15,563 nt of DNA, from NCBI GenBank assembly GCA_029824495.1, contig JALGXY010000158.1:1-15563 (forward strand), written 5' to 3'. Position numbers and translations under genes: made by a program. The notes under the pieces are model-generated. The model was not told where the DNA came from. It did not search any database and saw nothing but the letters and a program-made list of their open reading frames with translations. The stretch's first letter is position 1; the number at the start of each line of letters is the position of its first letter. Of this stretch, positions 1 through 6,628 are shown piece by piece. The DNA is from Fimbriimonadia bacterium (GTDB taxonomy: Bacteria > Armatimonadota > Fimbriimonadia > Fimbriimonadales > Fimbriimonadaceae).

Positions 1-556
1 CACATAACTCGCGTTCGTCGCGATCTCCCGTCAAGACGGGCCTCCAGCCGGTCTTGCCATGAATAAAATCGCCGAGCTTTGCCCAATTCTCGGCGGGCCA
101 AGGCCGGGCTGTGCCTCCTGTGCCAGGCGCGAGGCAGAAGCACGGTTCAGCCATCCCTTCAATCGGAGAGAACTCGATGTTCCCTGGATCTCCCAGATCT
201 GGAATCACATGCCGGACTACCGCCGCCATCCGCTCCACCTCGTGGATTCGCCACTCGTCCTCGACACCCAAATCGACATCGAGCAGGCTCGAATCTGAGG
301 CGCCACACCCCACAATTTTGCTCACCCACGGCCTGAGGCTCTTTGCAAGATCATCGCTGAAGGGCCGCAGAAGAATCGCCATGTCGTGGCGATCATGATT
401 CGCCAGATTTACGTGGAGTTGGTTGACAACCTGCAGACCGGCATCGGAGGTCATCACCGACAGCTCAATATCAGACCGATCCGCCAACAGCCGAATAATC
501 GGGGTGGTCAGAAGCACATCGCCGAGGCGATCCTGGCGCACGAGCAGCAGCCGCAT
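1..556 (-). CDS. Glycosyltransferase family 9 (LPS heptosyltransferase-like), 3' end missing
   Basis: I translated this reading frame by hand from the minus strand. The first 185 residues are visible and the gene runs off the left edge; the family is usually about 330-350 residues. The N-terminus has the GT9 signature RQDRLGDVLLTTPIIRLL (residues 7-24). A second hallmark, the glycine-rich APGTGG loop followed by a WPAENWAKL stretch, lies at residues 143-161. Members move a sugar, typically heptose from an ADP-sugar, onto the lipopolysaccharide core or another surface glycan on the cytoplasmic side of the inner membrane; the actual donor and acceptor cannot be read here. The ATG (minus strand, 556-554) shares its A with the TAA stop of the upstream DinB gene (TAATG), so translation is probably coupled by re-initiation. 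The family call is secure, the heptose specificity is not. Confidence 0.85.
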   Translation of the reverse strand, partial: MRLLLVRQDRLGDVLLTTPIIRLLADRSDIELSVMTSDAGLQVVNQLHVNLANHDRHDMAILLRPFSDDLAKSLRPWVSKIVGCGASDSSLLDVDLGVEDEWRIHEVERMAAVVRHVIPDLGDPGNIEFSPIEGMAEPCFCLAPGTGGTARPWPAENWAKLGDFIHGKTGWRPVLTGDRDERELC

Positions 557-1530
557 TAGTGCATGTCCCAATCACCGTAGAGAGTCTGGATATAGCAGAT
601 CTGGCCTGTATGCCAGCTCATGTTCCGAATCGGAAAAACCAGCAGATCAGAAAGCGGCACCTTACCAACCCATGAATCAACCATATGGTTAAGTTCGTCG
701 TCATCCATCGTTCGCAGCCTCGCCTTGTACTTTTCACATGAGGCTCTCAATTCTTGAACAAGCACCTCCCAGTCACGTCGTTCAGTCTGCTCCCGGTTGT
801 CGGCTTCACGCTTCTCTTTCGTGAACGGCGACATGTCCTTCGCATCTGCGATAGCCTGAAACCAGCCGGGGGCCTGCTTGCATTCGACGAGCTGCCCGAC
901 TACGGATCTGGCTCCCTCTGCAGGGCTCCAGAAGAGCTTGTCTTCCCTTGTCGATTCGACGGCACTGATCAGGTTGTTCATGCCCCGATCGGTGAGATCA
1001 CAGAGAAATGAAGTGAATTCGCCGGCTGGCAGTGATCTGACGTGGCTCGGCTGAGGTGTCTTGTGAAACGTGTCATCGCCAGCCATCATCTGTATCAGCG
1101 CCACCTGTCCGCTGTGGAACCAGAGGTTTCGCATGGTCATCGCCATGATCGTGCGCGGTGTCGATTTCCAGACATCGGTCAGGTTCAGCTCCTGATCGAG
1201 TGTTTCATCCGGCTCGGCCATCACCTGATCGGCGAGTTCTGCCATCGCTGTCCGCGCCATCGGAAGCAGCTCATCCATATTGGAAAACTGAGTCCGCCAG
1301 GCCCGCTGCTCATCAAGCCACTCGTCCGAAAAAAACGCGGCACTGCGATCTCGGAGCAGTGCCGTACACATCTGCGGATACTGGACCATCTCGGCCATCT
1401 GATTGACGGCGCTGCGGCCCACGTCCATCGGCTTCCAGTCGTGCTTCTCGATTGGGAGAGCATTGACCTGACTCAGAAAATACTCAAACGAATCGTGACT
1501 CATTTGACATGCGGTCTTCTGAAAGCTCAT
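556..1530 (-). CDS. Protein with two tandem DinB-fold domains
   Basis: A 324-residue protein built from two DinB-like four-helix domains. Each half starts with a recognisable segment (HDWKPMDVGRSAVNQMAE at residues 30-47; LFWSPAEGARSVVGQLVE at 199-216) and ends with an H-x-G-Q motif: NLWFHSGQVALIQMMAG (135-151, His139) and MSWHTGQICYIQTLYGD (304-320, His307). DinB/DfsB proteins are metal-binding helical bundles, several acting as thiol-dependent S-transferases; the role of this one is unknown. The His expected after the first helix is replaced in both halves (MVQYPQ, VECKQA), as in a subgroup of the family. The reading frame stays open to 1935 but that extension lies antisense to the ABM gene, so I chose ATG 1530; ATG 1503 (MSHDSF) is an alternative. 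Its stop overlaps the glycosyltransferase start. Confidence 0.8.
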   Translation of the reverse strand: MSFQKTACQMSHDSFEYFLSQVNALPIEKHDWKPMDVGRSAVNQMAEMVQYPQMCTALLRDRSAAFFSDEWLDEQRAWRTQFSNMDELLPMARTAMAELADQVMAEPDETLDQELNLTDVWKSTPRTIMAMTMRNLWFHSGQVALIQMMAGDDTFHKTPQPSHVRSLPAGEFTSFLCDLTDRGMNNLISAVESTREDKLFWSPAEGARSVVGQLVECKQAPGWFQAIADAKDMSPFTKEKREADNREQTERRDWEVLVQELRASCEKYKARLRTMDDDELNHMVDSWVGKVPLSDLLVFPIRNMSWHTGQICYIQTLYGDWDMH

Positions 1531-1613
1531 ACCCTGGAGTTTATCCCCAGAATTTGTCTGGATTTGGCTCGAGCGGCAACACGAACCGGTGCCTGAGAGA
1601 GTAGGGTGATATT

Positions 1614-1617
1614 GAGG
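1614..1617 (+). promoter_or_regulatory. Shine-Dalgarno site of the ABM gene
   Basis: GAGG ends 9 nt before the ATG at 1627 and supports that start. It lies in the 96-bp region between the divergent DinB and ABM genes. I could not find a convincing -35/-10 pair there for either direction. Confidence 0.5.
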
Positions 1618-1626
1618 CAGTAAATT

Positions 1627-1950
1627 ATGAGCGATCCGATCTGGGCAGTCATTTGGTGGGAGGTCAAACCCGAGCACCAGCAGGAGCTTGCGGAGGCGAT
1701 CCGTGAGACCCGTCATCTTGCTAAAAAGACCAAGGGCTTTATCCGGGCAACGGTCGTACAGAGTCGTGATGGAAAGAGAATTCTGGTTGCTGCTAGATGG
1801 AATTCTGAAGCCGCCTATCGCAAGTACATTCGGAGCGCTGAATACGCCAAGGCCGCACAAGCGATGAAGAAGATGATCGACGACGGCCGGGCTACCTATG
1901 AGGCTCACATCGGCAGCCAGGTTGCCGAGGTCCACTTCGGCGTTGGCTGA
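1627..1950 (+). CDS. Antibiotic biosynthesis monooxygenase (ABM) fold protein
   Basis: A small 107-residue protein with the dimeric alpha/beta-barrel (ABM, ferredoxin-like) pattern: a first strand AVIWWEVKPEHQQEL (7-21), a helix, a strand with G-F-I-R-A-T-V-V-Q-S (37-46), a strand ILVAARWNSEAAYRKYI (52-68) and a helix EYAKAAQAMKKMI. Known members include quinol and haem-degrading monooxygenases, but many have no known substrate and no catalytic residue can be assigned here. No signal peptide is seen, so it is probably cytoplasmic. It is the first gene of a plus-strand cluster and overlaps the sirtuin gene by 8 nt if the TTG start of the latter is used. The fold assignment is fairly firm, the activity is open. 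Confidence 0.75.
   Translation: MSDPIWAVIWWEVKPEHQQELAEAIRETRHLAKKTKGFIRATVVQSRDGKRILVAARWNSEAAYRKYIRSAEYAKAAQAMKKMIDDGRATYEAHIGSQVAEVHFGVG
1927..1930 (+). promoter_or_regulatory. Candidate Shine-Dalgarno site for the sirtuin TTG start
   Basis: GAGG lies 12 nt before the TTG at 1943. The spacing is long, but it is better than anything seen before the alternative ATG at 1898, so it weakly favours the TTG start. Confidence 0.3.
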
Positions 1951-2647
1951 TCTCGTTCACCACCTCAAAGGCCGCATTGTCGTCTTTACCGGCGCTGGCA
2001 TGTCTGCCCCCAGCGGGCTCCCGACTTTTCGAGGCAAGGGCGGGCTTTATGAAGGCACCCAAGTCGAAGAGCTGGCCACACCAGAGGGCTTCAATCGTGA
2101 TCCCGATAAGGTCTGGCGATGGTACGCCGAGCGTATTGATCAGGTCTTGAAGGCCAAACCGAACGACGGGCACCATGCGCTGGCAGCCTGGGCGACTTTT
2201 GCGGAAAAGCTGACCCTGATCACGTCCAATGTCGATGACCTTCACCAGCGAGCAGGGTCAGATCCGGTCTACCGCCTGCATGGAGACATCCTCTCGGCGA
2301 GCTGTGTCTCCTGCGGCAACAGGACGAGGTGGAGCGAAACCCCGACCGATACTCCCACCTGCAGCTGCGGTGCGCTCATGAGACCCGATGTCGTCTGGTT
2401 TGGCGAGATGCCATCAGCCGCAGCATTTGAGGCAGTTCAGGAGAATCTTCCGACAGCACAGCTTGTGGTCGAGGTCGGTGTCAGCGGCGCGGTCTCCTAC
2501 GGATTTTCAGAGGCTGCTCTCGAAGCAGGTCTGCCTCTGGTCAGAATCAACAAAGAATCGAGCCCGATAGATGAGCACTGTATGCCGCTGCATGGATCAG
2601 CGGATGAAGTCCTGCCGATGCTTGTTCACGCAGCTGCCTCATTCTGA
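1943..2647 (+). CDS. SIR2 family NAD-dependent protein deacylase (class III-like sirtuin)
   Basis: Sirtuins use NAD+ to remove acyl groups from lysines, giving nicotinamide and O-acyl-ADP-ribose. Numbered from the TTG start: NAD-binding FTGAGMSAPSGLPTFRG (15-31), SNVDDLHQRAG (95-105), the catalytic histidine in YRLHGD (His113), and a zinc site CVSC (121-124) plus CSC (140-142), followed by MRPDVVWFGE. The pair Tyr61/Arg64 (WYAER) matches the residues that let CobB and SIRT5 bind succinyl or malonyl lysine, so a class III deacylase is likely. Departures from consensus are TSN for TQN, AGMSAPSG for AGxSAESG, and GVSG for the usual GTSS. TTG 1943 gives an N-terminus of normal length and an 8-nt overlap with the ABM gene; ATG 1898, in frame 15 codons upstream, would overlap by 53 nt. 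No signal peptide. The sulfatase gene follows after 12 nt. Confidence 0.87.
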   Translation: MADLVHHLKGRIVVFTGAGMSAPSGLPTFRGKGGLYEGTQVEELATPEGFNRDPDKVWRWYAERIDQVLKAKPNDGHHALAAWATFAEKLTLITSNVDDLHQRAGSDPVYRLHGDILSASCVSCGNRTRWSETPTDTPTCSCGALMRPDVVWFGEMPSAAAFEAVQENLPTAQLVVEVGVSGAVSYGFSEAALEAGLPLVRINKESSPIDEHCMPLHGSADEVLPMLVHAAASF

Positions 2648-2659
2648 GCATAATAGGCT

Positions 2660-4063
2660 GTGCTCCCAGCTCCGGCAGACGCCCCGAATATCATCCTCAT
2701 CTTGGCCGACGACCTCGGTTGGGGTGACATCGGAGCCTATAGCCGCGAGTCGAAAATCCCCACGCCGAACATCGATCGGCTGATTTCTGAGGGCCGCAAG
2801 TTCACGGATGCACACAGCCCATCCTCAGTCTGCACGCCGACTCGGTACGGCATCCTCACCGGCAGGTATGCCTGGCGCACGAAACTGAAGAGTTCTGTGA
2901 TCTGGCCCTGGGAGACACCGCTCATCAGCGAGAACAGAACGACACTGCCTGAGCTGCTCAAAGAAAAAGGCTATCGCACAGCGATGTTCGGCAAATGGCA
3001 CCTCGGCTGGACCTGGCCCACCACGGACAACAAGCCGCCGACCTGGAGCCGGGCCAAGACCAACATCGACTTTGGCGGCAGCATTAGTGGAGGTCCGCTC
3101 AGCCACGGATTCGACACCTATTTTGGCGATGGTGTCCCCAATTTCCCACCCTATGCTTGGATGGTCAATGACCGGATGACGACGACCAGATTCGTCCCAA
3201 AACCGAACCGGATTTTTGGACACGCTGGACCAATGTCGCCCGGCTGGCGGCTCGATGAGGTGATGCCGCGAATCACGCTCGAAGCATCTCAGTATGTACG
3301 GCGCCAGGCTGAGTCGGAACAGCCGTTCTTCCTCTACTTCCCGCTCACCGCACCTCATACGCCGATCTCTCCCGCAGCGCCCTTTATCGGACTGAGCGAA
3401 GCGGGGGATTACGGCGATTTCGTCGCGCAGGTTGACCACACAGTCGGCGAGATTGCAGCCGCGCTCAAGGCTGCAGGCAAAGACAAGAACACTTTGCTGA
3501 TCTTCACGAGCGACAACGGCTCAGTCTCACGCGTTTCAAGCAGAGGGGCGACCAGATCTGTTCTGCGGCAGTTCGGGCACAACTCAAGCGGGCCTTGGCG
3601 AGGCCAAAAGTCGGATATCCACGAAGGCGGCCACCGGGTCCCCTTCTTTGTTCGCTGGCCGGGCAGAGTTCCTGCCGGCACCACCTCCAGCGGTCTGATG
3701 GGCCATCAAGATATCTATGACTCAATTGCTGAGTTGGTCGGGGCGAGCTATGATGGCCCGGACAGTATCAGCCAGCTCAGCCACTGGATTCAACCAAATG
3801 GTCAGTCTCCCAGAGCAAGCCAGGTGCACCACAGTGGAGGAGGCATGTTCGCGTTCAGAAAAGGCGATTGGAAGGTGATCCTCGGCCGTGGTTCAGGTGG
3901 GTTCACTCAGCCGGGAACGATCAAGCCTAAGCCGGGCGAGCCGACCGGTCAGCTCTACAACCTCGCCGAAGACCCTGCTGAAGCCACAAACCTTTGGAGC
4001 AAGAGGTCATCCATCCGCGACGCGCTTCTCGCTGAGTTAAAGGCCATTCGCGGCAGCGATTGA
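2660..4063 (+). CDS. Sulfatase (formylglycine-dependent, arylsulfatase A-like), no signal peptide
   Basis: A 467-residue type I sulfatase that would hydrolyse sulfate esters on an unknown substrate. Metal and active-site elements are complete: LADD (Asp17/Asp18), the maturation motif CTPTR (Cys58, Arg62) where Cys58 becomes formylglycine, GKWHLG (Lys112/His114), APHTP (His233), SDN (Asp285/Asn286) and Lys317. The start is GTG at 2660; in-frame TAA and TAG codons lie directly upstream (2651-2656), so no longer N-terminus is possible in this frame. The protein begins only eight residues before the first core strand and has no visible export signal, which is unusual since most bacterial sulfatases of this type are exported. 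It sits 12 nt after the sirtuin gene and 16 nt before a paralogous sulfatase. No sulfatase-maturating enzyme is encoded in the window. Confidence 0.92.
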   Translation: MLPAPADAPNIILILADDLGWGDIGAYSRESKIPTPNIDRLISEGRKFTDAHSPSSVCTPTRYGILTGRYAWRTKLKSSVIWPWETPLISENRTTLPELLKEKGYRTAMFGKWHLGWTWPTTDNKPPTWSRAKTNIDFGGSISGGPLSHGFDTYFGDGVPNFPPYAWMVNDRMTTTRFVPKPNRIFGHAGPMSPGWRLDEVMPRITLEASQYVRRQAESEQPFFLYFPLTAPHTPISPAAPFIGLSEAGDYGDFVAQVDHTVGEIAAALKAAGKDKNTLLIFTSDNGSVSRVSSRGATRSVLRQFGHNSSGPWRGQKSDIHEGGHRVPFFVRWPGRVPAGTTSSGLMGHQDIYDSIAELVGASYDGPDSISQLSHWIQPNGQSPRASQVHHSGGGMFAFRKGDWKVILGRGSGGFTQPGTIKPKPGEPTGQLYNLAEDPAEATNLWSKRSSIRDALLAELKAIRGSD

Positions 4064-4079
4064 GGCCATACTTCTCTCA

Positions 4080-5519
4080 ATGTTGTTTTCACTACTTATG
4101 TCATCCGCCGTTGAAATCACACCACCACTGAGACCAAACATCGTGGTCATCCTCGCAGATGACATGGGTGTCGGCGACATTCGCGCCTACAACGACAACT
4201 GCAAAGTCCCGACGCCGAATCTCGACCGCCTGGCCGAGCAGGGCGTGCGGATGAACGATGCTCACAGCCCCAGCGCGGTCTGCACACCCACCCGATATGG
4301 GCTGCTGACGGGTCGCTACTGCTGGCGGACAAGGGTCAAAGCCTGGGTTCTTGATGGCGAGGGGCGCGATCTCATTGAGGGCCAACAGACAGCAGCGGGG
4401 ATGCTCCGCGAATCGGGCTACCAGACCGCCTGCGTCGGAAAATGGCACCTGGGTCTGGGTGAGTTCGACGCTGCCGAACCAGGGAAAAAGGCCGTATTCA
4501 GCCCCGACAGCAGAGCGCAGCACACGGCTGGCCCACACACAGCTGGATTCGATTACTCCTACATCATCCCAGCGTCACTCGATTTTGAACCTTACGTCTA
4601 CCTGGAAAATGGGCAGCAGACAGAGCCGCTCAGCTCGCGGACCGAAGGCTCAAAGCACAGACGCCAAGGCGGCGGTGGATTCTGGAGAGCTGGCCGAGCC
4701 ACACCTGAATTCGACTTCTACGATGTCCTGCCCAACTTCACACGGCGATCGGCCGATTGGGTTCGCGCGGCGGGGAAAAAGGGAGACCCGTTCTTCCTCT
4801 ATATGCCGCTGAACGCGCCTCACACACCCTGGATGCCGACCGAGGACTTTCAAGGCGCCAGCGACGCCGGTTTCTACGGAGACTTCGTTGCTCAAGTCGA
4901 TCACACAGTCGGTGAGATCATGCGTGCCGTCGAAGAGGCAGGCCAGACCGACAACACACTCTTTATCTTCACGAGCGACAACGGATCGCATTGGCTGACG
5001 AGCGAAATTGAGGAGCTCAACCATGACGCCCACCTCGGGCGGCGAGGCATGAAGGCGGACATTCACGAAGGCGGCCACCGAGTGCCGTTTATTGCCCGGT
5101 GGCCAGGCGAGATTCCTGCCGGCGAATCGAGCGAAGCTCTTGTCGGGTTGAACGACCTCTTTGCCACGTTTGCTGAAATCATCGGTCATAGATCAAGCGA
5201 CACCGAAGGGCCAGACTCGGTCAGCTTCCTCACTTCGCTTAGAGCGCCCACGAACACCGGATCACGCGACCATCTAATTCACCACAGCGGCGATGGCATG
5301 TTTGCGATCCGCATGGGCCGATTCAAACTGATTGAAGGGCTCGGTTCGGGCGGCTTCACCAACCCCAAGAGACCGAAAGCCAAAGAGGGCGAGCCCCCTT
5401 ATCAGCTCTACAATCTGGCTTCAGATCCAGCTGAAGAGATCAACCTGGCGGCCAGAAGGCCGGAGCTTGTTGAGCAGATGCTGGCGAAGCTGCGAGAGAC
5501 TCAGAACGCGTCCTCGTGA
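4080..5519 (+). CDS. Sulfatase (formylglycine-dependent), paralogue of the preceding gene
   Basis: A 479-residue type I sulfatase with a complete active site: LADD (Asp27/Asp28), CTPTR (Cys68, Arg72), GKWHLG (Lys121/His123), APHTP (His248), SDN (Asp300/Asn301) and Lys325. It shares long identical stretches with the preceding sulfatase, such as YGDFVAQVDHTVGEI and DIHEGGHRVPF, so the two probably arose by tandem duplication. The middle regions differ (about residues 130-215 here), which is where substrate specificity usually lies. The N-terminus MLFSLLMSSA is a very short hydrophobic stretch that might act as a signal peptide; the frame is open back to 4041 but has no ATG, GTG or TTG there. 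The 3' end overlaps the converging yraN gene by 19 bp. The substrate is unknown; sulfated algal polysaccharide is a guess from family habit. Confidence 0.93.
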   Translation: MLFSLLMSSAVEITPPLRPNIVVILADDMGVGDIRAYNDNCKVPTPNLDRLAEQGVRMNDAHSPSAVCTPTRYGLLTGRYCWRTRVKAWVLDGEGRDLIEGQQTAAGMLRESGYQTACVGKWHLGLGEFDAAEPGKKAVFSPDSRAQHTAGPHTAGFDYSYIIPASLDFEPYVYLENGQQTEPLSSRTEGSKHRRQGGGGFWRAGRATPEFDFYDVLPNFTRRSADWVRAAGKKGDPFFLYMPLNAPHTPWMPTEDFQGASDAGFYGDFVAQVDHTVGEIMRAVEEAGQTDNTLFIFTSDNGSHWLTSEIEELNHDAHLGRRGMKADIHEGGHRVPFIARWPGEIPAGESSEALVGLNDLFATFAEIIGHRSSDTEGPDSVSFLTSLRAPTNTGSRDHLIHHSGDGMFAIRMGRFKLIEGLGSGGFTNPKRPKAKEGEPPYQLYNLASDPAEEINLAARRPELVEQMLAKLRETQNASS

Positions 5520-5836
5520 TGCCGCAGGCCGTCTGCATCGATCGCGATCATATCAAAACGAACCAGGCGGTCGTACTGCTCGGTCTTGTGGAGGTACTCA
5601 TCGGCGGCGGTTCTCAGGTGTGCCACTTTCCGCTCATCGACTGACCACTCGGGCGCTTCGCCTTTTCGGCGCATCTTCACCTCGACAAAAACGAGGATCT
5701 CGCCATCAAGGGCTACAATATCGATCTCGCCACGTGTCGATTTGAACCGCCGAGTCACGATCGTGTAGCCCTTTTCAACCAAATGGTTTGCCGCGCGATC
5801 CTCGGCCTCCTTCCCCTCTGCTCTACGGTTCGCCAT
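5501..5836 (-). CDS. yraN: UPF0102 (YraN family) nuclease-like protein
   Basis: A 111-residue protein of the UPF0102/YraN family, which has a restriction-endonuclease-like fold; its cellular role is unsettled, with links to DNA or RNA processing suggested by gene context. The family core is clear: GEIDIVALDGEILVFVEVKMR (first part 36-50, VEVK 51-54), giving the D-x(n)-E-x-K nuclease signature with Asp39, Glu52 and Lys54, and a C-terminal RFDMIAID (93-100). The frame extends 25 codons further upstream, but that stretch lies inside rnhB; ATG 5836 begins MANRRAEGKEAEDRAANHL, the normal family N-terminus. It follows the rnhB stop after a single base (TGACATG), so the two are surely co-translated, as in many bacteria. 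Its end overlaps the converging sulfatase gene. Confidence 0.92.
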   Translation of the reverse strand: MANRRAEGKEAEDRAANHLVEKGYTIVTRRFKSTRGEIDIVALDGEILVFVEVKMRRKGEAPEWSVDERKVAHLRTAADEYLHKTEQYDRLVRFDMIAIDADGLRHHEDAF

Positions 5837-5837
5837 G

Positions 5838-6446
5838 TCAGATTCCAAAGTCGAAGACAGGCTGATTGAGCATCGTCTTGATCGGTTCAAAGCTCTTGCG
5901 GTGGATCGCACAGGGGCCGTGCTCTTTCAGAGCCTCGAGATGTGCTGCGGCAGAGTAGCCGACATGACCCTCAAATCCGTACTCGGGAAACTCGATCGCA
6001 TACTCACGCATCAACCTGTCCCGCTCGGTCTTTGCCAGAATTGAGGCAGCTGCGATAGCTGCGAACCTGCCGTCGCCTTTAACGTGGGCCTGAACTGGGA
6101 TCGGTGAGGCCGGAACCGTGTTGCCATCAACCAGCAGCAGTTCTGGCGAGGCATCCAGCTTCTCCAGAGCCCGGATCATGCCGACCATTGAGGCCTCCAA
6201 AATATTGATCCGGTCGATCTCTTCGGCCTCAACTGAGATGACTGCCCACGAAGCACCAGACTTGATCCGCTCAGCCTGAGTCTCACGCTGCTTCTTGGTG
6301 AGCTGCTTGGAGTCTCCCAATCCTTCGACATCGAACTCCTCGGGCAAAAGAACACAGGCACAGACCACCGGTCCGGCAAGTGCACCGCGGCCAGCTTCGT
6401 CCGCTCCTGCGGCATTTGGCAAGTTCTTAAGCCCTTCAGTCCCCAT
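5838..6446 (-). CDS. rnhB: Ribonuclease HII
   Basis: A 202-residue RNase HII, which cuts the RNA strand of RNA-DNA hybrids and starts removal of single ribonucleotides from DNA. The four acidic metal ligands are visible: GADEAGRGALAGPV (Asp16, Glu17), LLVDGN (Asp107) and KGDGRFAAIAAASILAK (Asp125). Other family landmarks are GLGDSKQLTKKQRE (42-55) and GHVGY (160-164). The length is typical. ATG 6446 lies ten residues before the conserved core; no Shine-Dalgarno sequence is seen before it. yraN follows immediately downstream. The upstream neighbour is a divergent tRNA gene, so the promoters for both must lie in the 37 bp between them or inside rnhB. Confidence 0.96.
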   Translation of the reverse strand: MGTEGLKNLPNAAGADEAGRGALAGPVVCACVLLPEEFDVEGLGDSKQLTKKQRETQAERIKSGASWAVISVEAEEIDRINILEASMVGMIRALEKLDASPELLLVDGNTVPASPIPVQAHVKGDGRFAAIAAASILAKTERDRLMREYAIEFPEYGFEGHVGYSAAAHLEALKEHGPCAIHRKSFEPIKTMLNQPVFDFGI

Positions 6447-6483
6447 GGTCGGTTTCAGTATGGTTCATAATCCTGGCTCACGC

Positions 6484-6559
6484 GGCGGATATAGCTCAGG
6501 GGTAGAGCGCCTGGTTGTGGTCCAGGAGGTCGTGGGTTCAAAGCCCATTATCCGCCCCA
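6484..6559 (+). tRNA. tRNA-His (anticodon GTG)
   Basis: A complete cloverleaf can be folded: acceptor stem GCGGATA/TATCCGC (6485-6491, 6549-6555), D arm GCTC/GAGC (6494-6508), anticodon stem CCTGG/CCAGG with loop TTGTGGT and anticodon GTG at 6517-6519, variable loop AGGTC, and T arm GTGGG-TTCAAAG-CCCAT (6532-6548). The identity as tRNA-His is confirmed by the extra G at -1 (6484) facing a C discriminator (6556), the histidine-specific pair. The 3' CCA is encoded (6557-6559). A CATAAT sequence at 6466-6471 is a possible -10 element, but no good -35 was found. A strong hairpin follows 17 nt later. Confidence 0.97.
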
Positions 6560-6576
6560 TTCCACTTTGAACAATA

Positions 6577-6611
6577 AAAAGCCCCCCAGCCAAATCGGCT
6601 GAGGGGCTTTT
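6577..6611. terminator. Bidirectional intrinsic terminator between tRNA-His and acnA
   Basis: An inverted repeat with AAAAGCCCC (6577-6585) pairing to GGGGCTTTT (6603-6611), then one C-A mismatch, one C-G pair and AGCC/GGCT around the loop AAATC (6592-6596). It ends in a T run on the plus strand and, because of the A run at 6576-6580, also on the minus strand. It can therefore stop transcripts from the tRNA gene and from the converging acnA. Confidence 0.88.
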
Positions 6612-6628
6612 CTTGTCTGGGACCGTTC

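Noticed and set aside
1547..1561. Small inverted repeat CCAGA/TCTGG in the DinB-ABM intergenic region as an operator
   Set aside because: Only five base pairs with a 5-nt loop; expected by chance and not linked to a promoter I can identify.
1531..1935. N-terminal extension of the DinB reading frame over the ABM gene
   Set aside because: The 135 extra residues are antisense to a well-formed ABM gene with its own Shine-Dalgarno site, and DinB domains begin near the chosen ATG.
2825..3439. A 204-codon minus-strand open frame inside the first sulfatase
   Set aside because: It is antisense to the conserved sulfatase core and has no known motif; similar shadows occur inside most genes of the window.
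5837..5911. A 25-residue N-terminal extension of yraN
   Set aside because: It is encoded within the rnhB 3' end, is not part of the UPF0102 family, and MANRR at 5836 is the normal start.
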